Shown here: positions 43,704 to 52,813 of the stretch, piece after piece
Numbering within the stretch: position 1 is the first letter of the stretch
Layout of the letters: each line of letters begins with the position of its first letter
DNA from: Paramesorhizobium salinisoli
GTDB lineage: Bacteria > Pseudomonadota > Alphaproteobacteria > Rhizobiales > Rhizobiaceae
DNA: 64,000 nucleotides
Assembly: GCF_003335045.1 (NCBI RefSeq)
Contig: NZ_QOZG01000003.1
Location: forward strand, 1 to 64,000
Direction: 5' to 3'
The notes under the pieces: model-generated
Databases searched by the model: none
The model's input: only the letters and a program-made list of their open reading frames with translations
Told to the model about the DNA's origin: nothing
Position numbers and translations under genes: made by a program

Positions 43704-46625
43704 TCAAAAGAAACCCTTTTTCTGCCACCAGCCGCCGCGCTTGGGCTTGGTCGCGCCTTCTTCCCCAGAGGCATTCGAAGTAACCACCGGCTTGCTTGGC
43801 GCGGTTGGGGCCGGAGTCACTTCCACCTTTTCCTCGACTGGCTCTGCAGGTTTTTCGTCGCTCTTTTCCTCTGTCTGCGGCGCTTCCGCCGTTACATCGG
43901 CCTGGACGACTTCGGTAGCTTCAGCAACCTCTGCAACAGACACGACCTTCTTCCGGCTCTTGCGGGCGGGCTTGGCCGGCTTCTCCGGCACGACCGCTTC
44001 TTCCGCAGGCGCCGCGTCGAGGTCTTCGACGGCTTCCGCAACCGCTTCTTCCACAGGCTTTGCCTTGGCAGTACGGCGCCGTGCGGGCTTCTTGACAGGT
44101 TTGCCTTCTATATCAGCGGCTGCCTCCGCATCTTCCGGGGCGGGGTCGGTCGGGGAAACGATGGGCTCTTCCTCCGCAGCCGGCGTCAGGTCGGCAACCG
44201 GAGCGGTTTCGCCTTCATCCGAATCGCTACGCACTTCATCGTCAGCCGAGGCTTCGAGTTGGCCGTTGGCTTCATCGTCGCCGCGACGGTTCTTGCGTCC
44301 GCCACGACGACCGCGACGGCGCTTCTTGCGGCGCTCTTCCTCGGCTGCCGCTGCGGCATCTGCATCTGACGCGGCTGCCGGGCTGGTCTCATCGCCGTCC
44401 TCCTGCAAGGTGTCGCTCGCTTCGCCGATTTCGCGATCGTCGCCAGATGAGGCATCGGCTGCGATGGCGTTCTCCTGACCGTCGCGATCGCGTCCTCCGC
44501 GGCGGCGACGGCGGCGGCGGCGCTTGCGTCCACTCTCGTCGGATTGATCATCCCTGGAACGTTCGTCCTTGGCGGTCGAGACTTCAGTCGCCTCGATCTC
44601 CTCGTCGTCAGAGGAGATTTCCAACTCGTCCACTTCCTCTTCTTCGATATCGAGGTCGGGATAGGGCAGGGTGGCCGGTGCAAGGTTCACGGGGCCGAGC
44701 GCAGGCGTCCCCTTGTCGATGGCGAGATGCTGCGAGCCGACATTGTCATCGGCTTCGATGTCGATCGTCAGGCCGAAGCGGGCTTCCAGATCGGCAAGGT
44801 TCTTGCGCTTGTGATTGAGTACATAGAGCGCGGTCGAAACCGGCGTGCGCACGATGATGTTGTTCTGCGAATGGCGCAGCAGGTATTCCTCGATGGAACG
44901 GATGACATGCAGCGCCACGGAAGACGCGGAGCGGATATAGCCGGTTCCGCCGCAATGGGCGCAGACCTGCATCGTGCTTTCAAGGACAGATGCCCGGATG
45001 CGCTGGCGCGACATTTCCAAAAGGCCGAAATGCGAGATGCGTCCGACCTGGATGCGCGCCCGGTCGTCCTTCAGGCAATCCTTCATGCGTTTTTCAACGG
45101 CACGATTGTTGCGCTTTTCCTCCATGTCGATGAAATCGATGACGACGAGGCCGGCGAGATCGCGCAGGCGCAACTGCCGCGCCACTTCCTCGGCTGCTTC
45201 CAGATTGGTCTGGAGCGCGGTGTCCTCGATGGAATGTTCGCGAGTCGAACGGCCGGAATTGACGTCGATGGCGACGAGCGCTTCCGTCTGGTTGATGATG
45301 ATGTAGCCGCCGGATTTCAGCGTCACCTGGGGCTGCAGCATGCGGTCGAGATGCGCTTCGATGCCGTTGCGGGCGAAGATCGGCACCGGATCGCGATAGG
45401 GCTGCACCACCTTGGCATGGCTCGGCATGAGCATGCGCATGAAATCCTTGGCCTCGCGATAGCCGTCTTCGCCAGCGACGAGAATTTCCGTGATGTCTTT
45501 ATTATAGAGATCGCGGATCGAACGCTTGATCAGGCTGCCTTCCTCATAGACGAGGGCAGGCGCGGTGGATTGCAGCGTCAGGGATCGGACATTCTCCCAA
45601 AGCCGCATCAGATATTCATAGTCGCGCTTGACCTCCGCCTTGGTGCGATTGGCGCCGGCGGTGCGGAGGATCACGCCCATGCCCTTCGGCACTTCGAGTT
45701 CCTTGACGATTTCCTTCAGGCGCTTGCGGTCGAGCGGGCTGGTGATCTTGCGCGAAATACCGCCGCCACGCGCCGTATTGGGCATCAGCACCGAATAACG
45801 GCCGGCCAGCGAAAGATAAGTCGTCAGCGCGGCGCCCTTGTTGCCGCGCTCTTCCTTGACCACCTGGACCAGCAGGATCTGCCGGCGCTTGATGACTTCC
45901 TGGATCTTGTACTGGCGACGCTGGGTCCGCTGATGGGTAGGCACTTCCTCGAGCGCATCTTCCGCGCCGACCGACTCGACAATATCGGCTTCGTCCTGGG
46001 GACCGTCATTGTCATCACTGGCATCCTTCCGGCGGCGTCTGGACGACGGGCGCCGTTGGCCTCTCTCGGTGGAGGATGCTTCCGCGGAATCGTCCTCGGC
46101 CAGATCCGCGCCTTCCGGAATATCTTCCGAAATGACATCGCTTTCGACCGCGGCGGCGATCGACGTACCATCCTGGTCGTCATTGTCTTCGTCGGCGGGC
46201 GATTCGTCGTCTCCGCTTTCCGCTTTCACGGGCTCGTCTTCGGAGCGTCCGCCGCCTCCGCGACGCTTGTTGCGGCGAGTCCGGTCAGCCCGTTCGCTGC
46301 GCGCATTGGCTTCGTCGTCCTCATCCTCTTCGCTGGCGGCCTGTGCCTCGGCTTCGAGAAGGGCAATGCGGTCTGCGACGGGAATCTGGTAGTAGTCGGG
46401 ATGAATTTCGCTGAAAGCGAGAAATCCGTGGCGATTGCCGCCATATTCGACGAATGCAGCTTGAAGGGAAGGTTCTACACGCGTCACGCGCGCCAGATAG
46501 ATATTACCCTTGAGCTGCTTCTTGTGCTCGGATTCGAAGTCGAATTCTTCAATCCGGTTGCCGCGGACTACGACAACGCGCGTCTCCTCCTGGTGGGAGG
46601 CATCGATAAGCATTTTGTTTGACAT
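43704..46625 (-). CDS. rne: Ribonuclease E with S1-domain insertion
   Basis: Main endoribonuclease for mRNA decay and rRNA/small-RNA processing. The 973-residue product starts MSNKMLIDASHQEETRVVVV, with GGAGGG 9 nt upstream. The S1 domain (about 35-275) is split by an acidic/arginine-rich, low-complexity insert (about 95-240), a feature of alphaproteobacterial RNase E. Catalytic Asp454 in VAIDVNSGRS and Asp497 in LVVIDFIDM are present, as is the zinc-link Cys pair 555/558 (CAHC). From about residue 640 the protein is disordered, with RNA-binding arginine blocks (RKRRRRRRRRGG, RRKKRRRGRRGGRKNRRG) and Pro/Ala/Glu-rich stretches; this is the degradosome scaffold. Confidence 0.95.
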   Translation of the reverse strand: MSNKMLIDASHQEETRVVVVRGNRIEEFDFESEHKKQLKGNIYLARVTRVEPSLQAAFVEYGGNRHGFLAFSEIHPDYYQIPVADRIALLEAEAQAASEEDEDDEANARSERADRTRRNKRRGGGGRSEDEPVKAESGDDESPADEDNDDQDGTSIAAAVESDVISEDIPEGADLAEDDSAEASSTERGQRRPSSRRRRKDASDDNDGPQDEADIVESVGAEDALEEVPTHQRTQRRQYKIQEVIKRRQILLVQVVKEERGNKGAALTTYLSLAGRYSVLMPNTARGGGISRKITSPLDRKRLKEIVKELEVPKGMGVILRTAGANRTKAEVKRDYEYLMRLWENVRSLTLQSTAPALVYEEGSLIKRSIRDLYNKDITEILVAGEDGYREAKDFMRMLMPSHAKVVQPYRDPVPIFARNGIEAHLDRMLQPQVTLKSGGYIIINQTEALVAIDVNSGRSTREHSIEDTALQTNLEAAEEVARQLRLRDLAGLVVIDFIDMEEKRNNRAVEKRMKDCLKDDRARIQVGRISHFGLLEMSRQRIRASVLESTMQVCAHCGGTGYIRSASSVALHVIRSIEEYLLRHSQNNIIVRTPVSTALYVLNHKRKNLADLEARFGLTIDIEADDNVGSQHLAIDKGTPALGPVNLAPATLPYPDLDIEEEEVDELEISSDDEEIEATEVSTAKDERSRDDQSDESGRKRRRRRRRRGGRDRDGQENAIAADASSGDDREIGEASDTLQEDGDETSPAAASDADAAAAAEEERRKKRRRGRRGGRKNRRGDDEANGQLEASADDEVRSDSDEGETAPVADLTPAAEEEPIVSPTDPAPEDAEAAADIEGKPVKKPARRRTAKAKPVEEAVAEAVEDLDAAPAEEAVVPEKPAKPARKSRKKVVSVAEVAEATEVVQADVTAEAPQTEEKSDEKPAEPVEEKVEVTPAPTAPSKPVVTSNASGEEGATKPKRGGWWQKKGFF

Positions 46626-47253
46626 TATTGTTTTTCCCTCCGGCGTAAGGGCGCGCGACGAAAGGCCTGACGGACGCTTCCTTAGCGTTCGGCCCTGTAG
46701 CGCTGCGCTTGCCGGATAATTCAAGGTTCGCCGGGACAGTCAGGTCAGCCTTCACGCGCAACTGCCTGTCGGCGATCGCGGTATTTAGGCTGGTACTGGT
46801 CAAATCTGCATGACCCATAACTGTTCCGAACGAAACGACCTCATATATGCCCGGAAACGCCGGGCCGACCTTTATGCTCGCATGGAGCAGATGAAGGCGT
46901 CTGATCGGCGCTTCACCTTTTTACTGAGCGGAGATGAAAGATGATTCACCTTCCGCCAAATTCTGTGCCGGTTACCGAACGGTGTTCAGACCATCCTGCC
47001 GTTCCCTCGCAAATCCATTGCAACTGATCCCGATCTTTCGAGCGTTGCTGGAATTGATTCCGACGGCATATTTGTAACCCGACTTTGCTTTTATGTCCTG
47101 ATATGGTCAATGACAAGACCGAATGTTGCAGAGGCGGGGAATGCCCTCCAGGATGGAGAGAGCAAAAGGGCTTCGTTAACGCTCCGTTAGCTCTAAGGCG
47201 TTACGTCTCGTTTACCATTGCGTAGGGATGAAAGAATTTCGGGCATCAGGGAT
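46626..47253. other. Divergent rne / amidase control region
   Basis: A 628-nt non-coding gap. The rne side presumably holds a long 5' UTR; in E. coli such a leader mediates RNase E autoregulation. On the amidase side there are two spaced half-site pairs resembling the CtrA consensus TTAA-N7-TTAA: TTAA-N7-TTAG (47176-47190) and TTAC-N7-TTAC (47201-47215). A 47-codon ATG frame (46934-47077) lacks coding features and is not called. No repeat is seen. Confidence 0.4.
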
Positions 47254-48504
47254 ATGTCGACATTTTCCAAGATAATGGAGAAACCGATTTTTAGCCGAAG
47301 TTGGCGTTTGCTGGCGGGGTTTTGGCTGTTTTTGCTTGTTCTGACGCCGATGGCGCAGGCAGGCGAAGCGCTGTCGGCGCTGACGTTCCGGATGGCGGGC
47401 GATGAATTGCGTACGCGCGTCGTCATCATGTTCGACCACGAGCCGGAACTCTCGACGCTCCTCCTGGAGCATCCGCATCGACTGGTGATCGACTTCCCCA
47501 AGGCCCATTTCGGTTTCGACAAGCAGTCGCTCGAACCGCGCGGGCTCGTCACCAATGTGCGTTACGGCCTGATCGGGGAGGACAAATCGCGGATGATTCT
47601 GGCATTGCGTGGGCCCTTCAAGGTAGAGGGGCTGCGCGTCATGAAAAACGAAAACGCGCCGGGCTACCGCCTTGTGGCCGACCTGGTTGCGACGTCCGAT
47701 CGTGAATTCGCCGCGGCGATCGATGCGCAGAACGCCACGACAGGATCGACGCAGGCTGCATTGAAGGGCGACCGTATCGGCAAGAGCGAAGACCCCGTGT
47801 TGCCGCATATGTTTACGGTCATGATCGATCCGGGCCATGGTGGCATCGATTCAGGGGCGGAAAGCAGCCGTGGGGTCAAGGAGAAAGATGTGACGCTCGC
47901 ATTCGCGCGGGAGTTGCGCGACCTTCTCTCGGGTAATCCCGGTATGCGGGTGCTGATGACCCGCGAAGGCGATGAATTCTTGCGGCTGGGTGAACGGGTG
48001 CGCCTGGCGCGGCAGCACGAGGCTGATCTCTTCATTTCGATTCACGCCGATACGATCAATTTGCGCAATATCCGCGGTGCGACCGTCTACACCATTTCCG
48101 ACAAGGCGTCGGACAGCGTGGCTCGAGCCCTGGCGGAGCGCGAGAACAAGTCAGATGCCATTGCCGGCGTTGCGCATGAGGAGCCGCCTGAGGTCGCGGA
48201 CATCCTGCTTGACCTGACGCGCCGCGAAACCCATGCTTTTTCGCTCAATTTCGCCGGCAAGGTCGTCCACGCGCTCGAGGGCGAGATCAATCTCATCAAC
48301 AATCCGCATCGCTTTGCCGGTTTCCAGGTCCTGCGGGCGCCTGATGTACCGTCCGTCCTGGTGGAGATTGGCTATCTCTCGAATGTCGAGGACGAAAAGC
48401 TGATGACCGATCCGGCATGGCGCACGCGTGTCGCCGGCAGGCTTGCGGAGGCGATCAAGAACTTCTCTGCATTCAAGGCTGGTCGGGCATTTACAAAGGG
48501 ATAG
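47254..48504 (+). CDS. amiC: N-acetylmuramoyl-L-alanine amidase with AMIN domain (AmiC-like)
   Basis: Periplasmic zinc amidase that cleaves the stem peptide from MurNAc, needed to separate daughter cells. The 416-residue product has a signal peptide (LLAGFWLFLLVLTPMAQA), an N-terminal AMIN septal-targeting domain (LTFRMAGDELRTRVVIMFDH to about residue 160), and a C-terminal Amidase_3 domain: first zinc His in MIDPGHGGIDSGAES, ligand Glu in KEKDVTLAFA, second His in LFISIHADTINLRN, and catalytic Glu in SVLVEIGYLSN. The ATG has AGGG close upstream; another at 47275 is possible. It is followed by PBP1a. Confidence 0.93.
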   Translation: MSTFSKIMEKPIFSRSWRLLAGFWLFLLVLTPMAQAGEALSALTFRMAGDELRTRVVIMFDHEPELSTLLLEHPHRLVIDFPKAHFGFDKQSLEPRGLVTNVRYGLIGEDKSRMILALRGPFKVEGLRVMKNENAPGYRLVADLVATSDREFAAAIDAQNATTGSTQAALKGDRIGKSEDPVLPHMFTVMIDPGHGGIDSGAESSRGVKEKDVTLAFARELRDLLSGNPGMRVLMTREGDEFLRLGERVRLARQHEADLFISIHADTINLRNIRGATVYTISDKASDSVARALAERENKSDAIAGVAHEEPPEVADILLDLTRRETHAFSLNFAGKVVHALEGEINLINNPHRFAGFQVLRAPDVPSVLVEIGYLSNVEDEKLMTDPAWRTRVAGRLAEAIKNFSAFKAGRAFTKG

Positions 48505-48770
48505 CACGAAGAGGTGAGGTTCCCATGCAACACATTCATGTATTTCGCATGGCGAATCCCCATATATCGTGCTTAACTTCAGAATTGAGGCGTTGTGACC
48601 TTGCCTTTGTCGCATTTGGTGGTCAGTAGCCTTGAGATGCGGGGAAGGCGATATGCACGGCGGCATATGGCATTGTTGCGTAAAAGCGCTCCTGATTTGC
48701 CTGCCGCGACGGCGTCCTCCGGCACATGATTTGACACACGAGTAATCTGAAGGCAGGAATCCGAACACAT

Positions 48771-51236
48771 ATGATACGGCTTATCGGATATTTCTTCGGA
48801 ATCGGCGCAGTGCTGTTCCTTTTGGTCGCGGGCGGTACAGCGCTCTATGTCGGCAATATGATCAAGGAACTGCCGAATTACGAAGTGCTCGCGCAGTACG
48901 AGCCGCCGGTGACGACCCGCATTCACGCTTCCGATGGCAGCCTGATGGCCGAATTTGCCCGGGAGAAGCGTCTCTACCTTCCGATCCAGGTCATTCCCGA
49001 TCGTGTCAAGGCGGCGTTCATTTCGGCTGAAGACAAGAATTTCTACGAACATCCCGGCGTCGACGTCAGTGGTCTGGCGCGTGCGGTGGTCACCAATCTG
49101 AGGAATATCGGCTCCGGCCGCCGCCCGGTTGGCGCTTCGACGATTACCCAGCAGGTCGCCAAGAACTTTCTGCTTTCATCGAACCAGACCTATGACCGCA
49201 AGATCAAGGAAGCCATCCTGGCGCTGCGCATCGAGCAGGCTTATTCCAAGGACAGAATCCTGGAATTGTATCTCAACGAGATATTCTTCGGCCTTGGCGC
49301 CTATGGCGTGGCCGGCGCCGCGCTCACCTATTTCGACAAATCGGTCACCGAACTTAGCATTGCGGAAGCCGCCTACCTCGCTGCCCTGCCGAAGGGGCCG
49401 GCGAATTATCACCCCTTCCGCCAGCCGGAGCGCGCTATCGAGCGCCGCAACTGGGTCATCGATCGCATGGTTGATAATGGCTATGTGACCGAGGAAGATG
49501 GGACAGCGGCCAAGGCGGAACCGCTCGGTGTCACGCCTCGCGCCACCGGCAACAACCTTTTCGCGTCCGAATATTTCACCGAGGAGGTCCGTCGCCAGAT
49601 CATCGCGAAATACGGCGTGAACGCGCTCTACGAGGGCGGTCTGTCGGTACGCACGACACTGGATCCAAAGCTCCAGGTCATGGCGCGCAGCGCGTTGCAC
49701 AGGGGTCTCATCAAATATGACGAGAACAGAGGCTACCGCGGTCCGTTCAAGCATATCGAGCTGGGCAGCGACTGGGGCATTCCGCTGGGCGAGATCGAAG
49801 CTTTCGCGGACGTGCCGGAATGGCAGTTGGCGGTCGTGCTTGATGTCTCCAGTGAAGGCGCCGACATCGGCCTGCAACCGCCGCGTGACGTCTCGGGTGA
49901 ACGCGGCAAGGAGCGCAAGGAAGGTTTTATCGCGGCTGCCGATATGAAATGGGCCATGCGGCTCCTCGACAAGGACGACCATCGCACGACGGTTAAATCA
50001 CCGGAGGGTGTGCTGAAGGTCGGCGATGTCGTGTATGTCGAGAAGAAAGAGGGAAGCGACAGTGCCTATAGGCTGCGCCAGCCGCCGAAGATCGAGGGCG
50101 CGGCCGTCGCCATGGATCCGCATACGGGACGTGTCCTGGCGCTGATCGGCGGTTTCTCCTATTCAGAATCGGAGTTCAACCGCGCAACGCAGGCATTCCG
50201 CCAGCCCGGCTCCTCGTTCAAGCCGTTTGTTTACGCCGCAGCGCTCGACAATGGCTATACGCCGGCATCGGTCGTATTGGATGGCCCCATCGAGGTGGAC
50301 CAGGGCGGTTCGCTCGGTATCTGGGCACCGAAGAACTATTCCGGAAAGTTCGCCGGCCCATCGACGCTGCGCTACGGTATCGAGCAGTCGCGCAATCTGA
50401 TGACCGTGCGGCTGGCCAAGGATATGGGCATGAAGCTGGTCGCGGAATATGCCGAACGGTTCGGCGTCTACGACAAGATGCTGCCGGTCCTCGCCATGTC
50501 GCTCGGTTCGGGCGAAACGACCGTCCTGCGCATGGTTACGGCCTATTCGATCATCGCCAATGGCGGGCGCAGCATCGTTCCCTCCATGATCGACCGTATC
50601 CAGGACCGTTACGGCAAGACCGTGTTCAAGCATGACGAACGCAAATGCGACAGCTGCACGGCAACGGCGTGGGTCAACCAGCCGGAACCGGACCTGATCG
50701 ACGACCGCGACCAGGTTCTCGATCCGATGACCGCCTATCAGATCACATCGATGATGGAGGGCGTGATACAGCGTGGCACCGCGCAGATCCTGAAAAGCCT
50801 GGATCGTCCTATTGCCGGCAAGACCGGGACCACCAACGACGAAAAGGACGCCTGGTTCGTCGGCTTTACGCCCGATCTCGTGGTCGGCGTCTTCATGGGA
50901 TACGATACGCCGACGCCTCTCGGCCACGGCAATACCGGCGGTGGCCTTGCAGCCCCGGTGTTCAAGGACTTCATGGAACAGGCGCTGGTCGGAAAGCCAA
51001 AGGTGGACTTCCGTGTGCCCGATGGCATGACGTTGATCGCGATCAATCGTCGTAGCGGAATGCGCGCCAATCCGGGTGGAGCGGATGTCATCATGGAAGC
51101 GTTCAAGCCAGGCACGGGCCCTGCCGATTCCTATTCCGTCATCGGCATGGACAGTTTCCGCGAAGGCGCGCCGGTGCGGCCGCAGTCGCCGCAGGCCACC
51201 CGCGCGATCACGTCGGGTTCAGGCGGGCTTTACTGA
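48771..51236 (+). CDS. mrcA: Penicillin-binding protein 1A (bifunctional peptidoglycan synthase)
   Basis: Class A PBP that polymerises glycan strands and cross-links peptides. The 821-residue product has an N-terminal membrane anchor (residues 5-28), a GT51 transglycosylase domain with catalytic Glu87 in ISAEDKNFYEHPG and GASTITQQVAKNFLL, an OB-like domain (about 320-430), and a transpeptidase domain: Ser481-x-x-Lys484 (SSFK), SRN at 540-542, KTG at 684-686. AGGCAGGAA lies before the ATG. The preceding gene encodes an amidase, so this is a cell-wall cluster. Confidence 0.96.
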   Translation: MIRLIGYFFGIGAVLFLLVAGGTALYVGNMIKELPNYEVLAQYEPPVTTRIHASDGSLMAEFAREKRLYLPIQVIPDRVKAAFISAEDKNFYEHPGVDVSGLARAVVTNLRNIGSGRRPVGASTITQQVAKNFLLSSNQTYDRKIKEAILALRIEQAYSKDRILELYLNEIFFGLGAYGVAGAALTYFDKSVTELSIAEAAYLAALPKGPANYHPFRQPERAIERRNWVIDRMVDNGYVTEEDGTAAKAEPLGVTPRATGNNLFASEYFTEEVRRQIIAKYGVNALYEGGLSVRTTLDPKLQVMARSALHRGLIKYDENRGYRGPFKHIELGSDWGIPLGEIEAFADVPEWQLAVVLDVSSEGADIGLQPPRDVSGERGKERKEGFIAAADMKWAMRLLDKDDHRTTVKSPEGVLKVGDVVYVEKKEGSDSAYRLRQPPKIEGAAVAMDPHTGRVLALIGGFSYSESEFNRATQAFRQPGSSFKPFVYAAALDNGYTPASVVLDGPIEVDQGGSLGIWAPKNYSGKFAGPSTLRYGIEQSRNLMTVRLAKDMGMKLVAEYAERFGVYDKMLPVLAMSLGSGETTVLRMVTAYSIIANGGRSIVPSMIDRIQDRYGKTVFKHDERKCDSCTATAWVNQPEPDLIDDRDQVLDPMTAYQITSMMEGVIQRGTAQILKSLDRPIAGKTGTTNDEKDAWFVGFTPDLVVGVFMGYDTPTPLGHGNTGGGLAAPVFKDFMEQALVGKPKVDFRVPDGMTLIAINRRSGMRANPGGADVIMEAFKPGTGPADSYSVIGMDSFREGAPVRPQSPQATRAITSGSGGLY

Positions 51237-51309
51237 TTACTCCAGGCCGAAAGCTGTAAACTGCAGTCTTTACAGGCAGCGGACCTGTCACTATGTTCCG
51301 CCGCAATTG

Positions 51310-51410
51310 GCATAATTCCTCAAGGCGGGAATCGTTTTGGGTGTAAATTATGCATCATTACAGGGACTTGGAGCGTTCTTTGCGCGTCTGATTGGACGCA
51401 CGACGCCCTA
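51310..51410 (+). repeat. Composite palindromic repeat, complete copy (copy 3 of 3), upstream of prfB
   Basis: Outer arms GCATAATT (51310-51317) and AATTATGC (51346-51353) enclose a decayed centre; after a spacer (ATCATTACAGGGACTTGGAG) a second hairpin pairs GCGTC with GACGC around TGATTG (51384-51399). Order and spacing match the copy at 24.2 kb read on the minus strand. It fills most of the gap between mrcA and prfB and ends 34 nt before the prfB ATG. Confidence 0.7.
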
Positions 51411-51444
51411 ATTCGCAAGTTTGACCTGAAGGAACGGATAGCGA

Positions 51445-52573
51445 ATGCGAGCCGAAATCGAGACGCTTGTCGATGACATCAAGCAGGGCATAGGCCTGCT
51501 GAGGAGGCATCTTTGACTGGGATCAGTCACTGAAAAGGTTGGAATATCTCAACCAGCAAGCCGAAGATCCCAATCTGTGGAATGATGCGCAGGAGGCCCA
51601 GAAACTGATGCGCGAGCGTCAGATGCTGGAGGACAGCATCGCGGAAATCCGCCGTCTCACGCAGTCTCTCGATGAAAGCATCGAACTCATCGCCCTCGGT
51701 GAAGAGGAGGGTGACAAGTCCATCATCGCCGAAGCCGAGGAAACCATCCGCGCGTTGAAGCGCGACATCGACAAGCGCCAGATCGATACCCTGCTGTCGG
51801 GTGAAGCCGACGCCAACGACGCCTATCTCGAAGTGCATGCCGGCGCCGGTGGCACCGAAAGCCAGGACTGGGCCTCGATGCTCCTGCGCATGTATACGCG
51901 CTGGGCCGACCGCAGCCGCATGAAGGTTGAAGTGCTCGAAGTGCATGACGGCGAAGAGGCGGGCATTAAGTCGGCAACCATCCTCGTCAAGGGGCACAAT
52001 GCCTACGGCATGCTGAAGACCGAATCCGGCGTGCACCGGCTCGTGCGCATTTCGCCCTATGATTCGAACGCGCGGCGGCATACGTCCTTTGCGAGTATCT
52101 GGGTCTATCCCGTCATCGACGACAACATCGAAGTGGCGGTAACGGAGTCGGACGTGCGCATCGATACCTACCGCGCTTCAGGCGCCGGCGGCCAGCACGT
52201 CAACACGACCGATTCGGCGGTGCGTATCACGCATATCGCAACCGGCATCGTGGTGCAGTGCCAGGCCGAGCGGTCGCAGCATAAGAACCGCGCCACGGCA
52301 TGGTCGATGCTACGGGCACGTCTCTACGAGAACGAACTGAAGAAGCGCGAGGAAGCCGCCGACGCCATTGCCGCCTCCAAGACGGATATCGGCTGGGGCC
52401 ATCAGATTCGCTCCTATGTGCTGCAGCCCTATCAGTTGGTAAAGGACCTGCGCACGGGTGTGGAAAGCACCAGCCCGCAAGATGTACTCGACGGTTCGCT
52501 TGATCCGTTCATGGAAGCAGCGCTTGCGCATCGCGTCCATGGCAGCGACGTGCAGGTCGAGGACATTGCCTGA
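51445..52573 (+). CDS. prfB: Peptide chain release factor 2, programmed +1 frameshift
   Basis: RF2 releases the peptide at UGA and UAA. The gene is in two frames: 23 codons from the ATG to CTT (51511-51513), then an in-frame TGA (51514-51516), and 352 codons in the +1 frame from GAC at 51515, giving 375 residues. The frameshift site AGGAGG-CAT-CTT-TGA-C is the classical RF2 autoregulatory site. Domains: [20 protein letters not shown] and the GGQ motif ([16 protein letters not shown]). The stop-recognition tripeptide is SPY ([17 protein letters not shown]) instead of the E. coli SPF. A terminator follows. Confidence 0.96.
51501..51517 (+). promoter_or_regulatory. RF2 programmed frameshift site
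   Basis: GAGGAGGCATCTTTGAC: an internal Shine-Dalgarno (AGGAGG) three nucleotides before the slippery CTT and the UGA stop followed by C. When RF2 is scarce the UGA is read slowly and ribosomes shift +1 to make full RF2. Spacing equals that of the E. coli site. Confidence 0.95.
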
Positions 52574-52580
52574 TTGAACT

Positions 52581-52608
52581 AAAGCCCGGCAAAATACCGG
52601 GCTTTTTT
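52581..52608 (+). terminator. Intrinsic terminator after prfB
   Basis: AAAGCCCGG and CCGGGCTTT form a perfect 9-bp stem around CAAAATA, followed by a T run (six T including the stem end). It begins 7 nt after the stop codon. Confidence 0.9.
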
Positions 52609-52813
52609 GGCTGGGGCGCGCATCCGTCCAATCGTCTTGGCACGCAGGCATACGCAGAGCTAGGAGCCATATAAAGCCGTCGCGGACATTCCCATGCGGA
52701 CTGACACTTGAGCCGGCGGCGGATGAGATCGTGATTTGATCCGCAGCATTGGCTGCGAATAATTGAATCCAAGCCTGTTTCCAACCGTTCGATGGAAGCA
52801 ATCAGTCGATGGC

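Noticed and set aside
44544-46622. 692-codon open frame on the plus strand opposite rne
   Set aside because: Long antisense frame caused by high GC and biased codons of rne; rne is certain by motif and length.
46934-47077. 47-codon ATG frame in the rne/amidase gap
   Set aside because: GGAG is too close to the ATG, the sequence has no hydrophobic or conserved pattern, and a frame of this length is expected by chance in 628 nt.
51254-51275. CTGTAAA/TTTACAG inverted repeat after mrcA considered as terminator
   Set aside because: The stem is short and AT-rich with no T tract; too weak to call.
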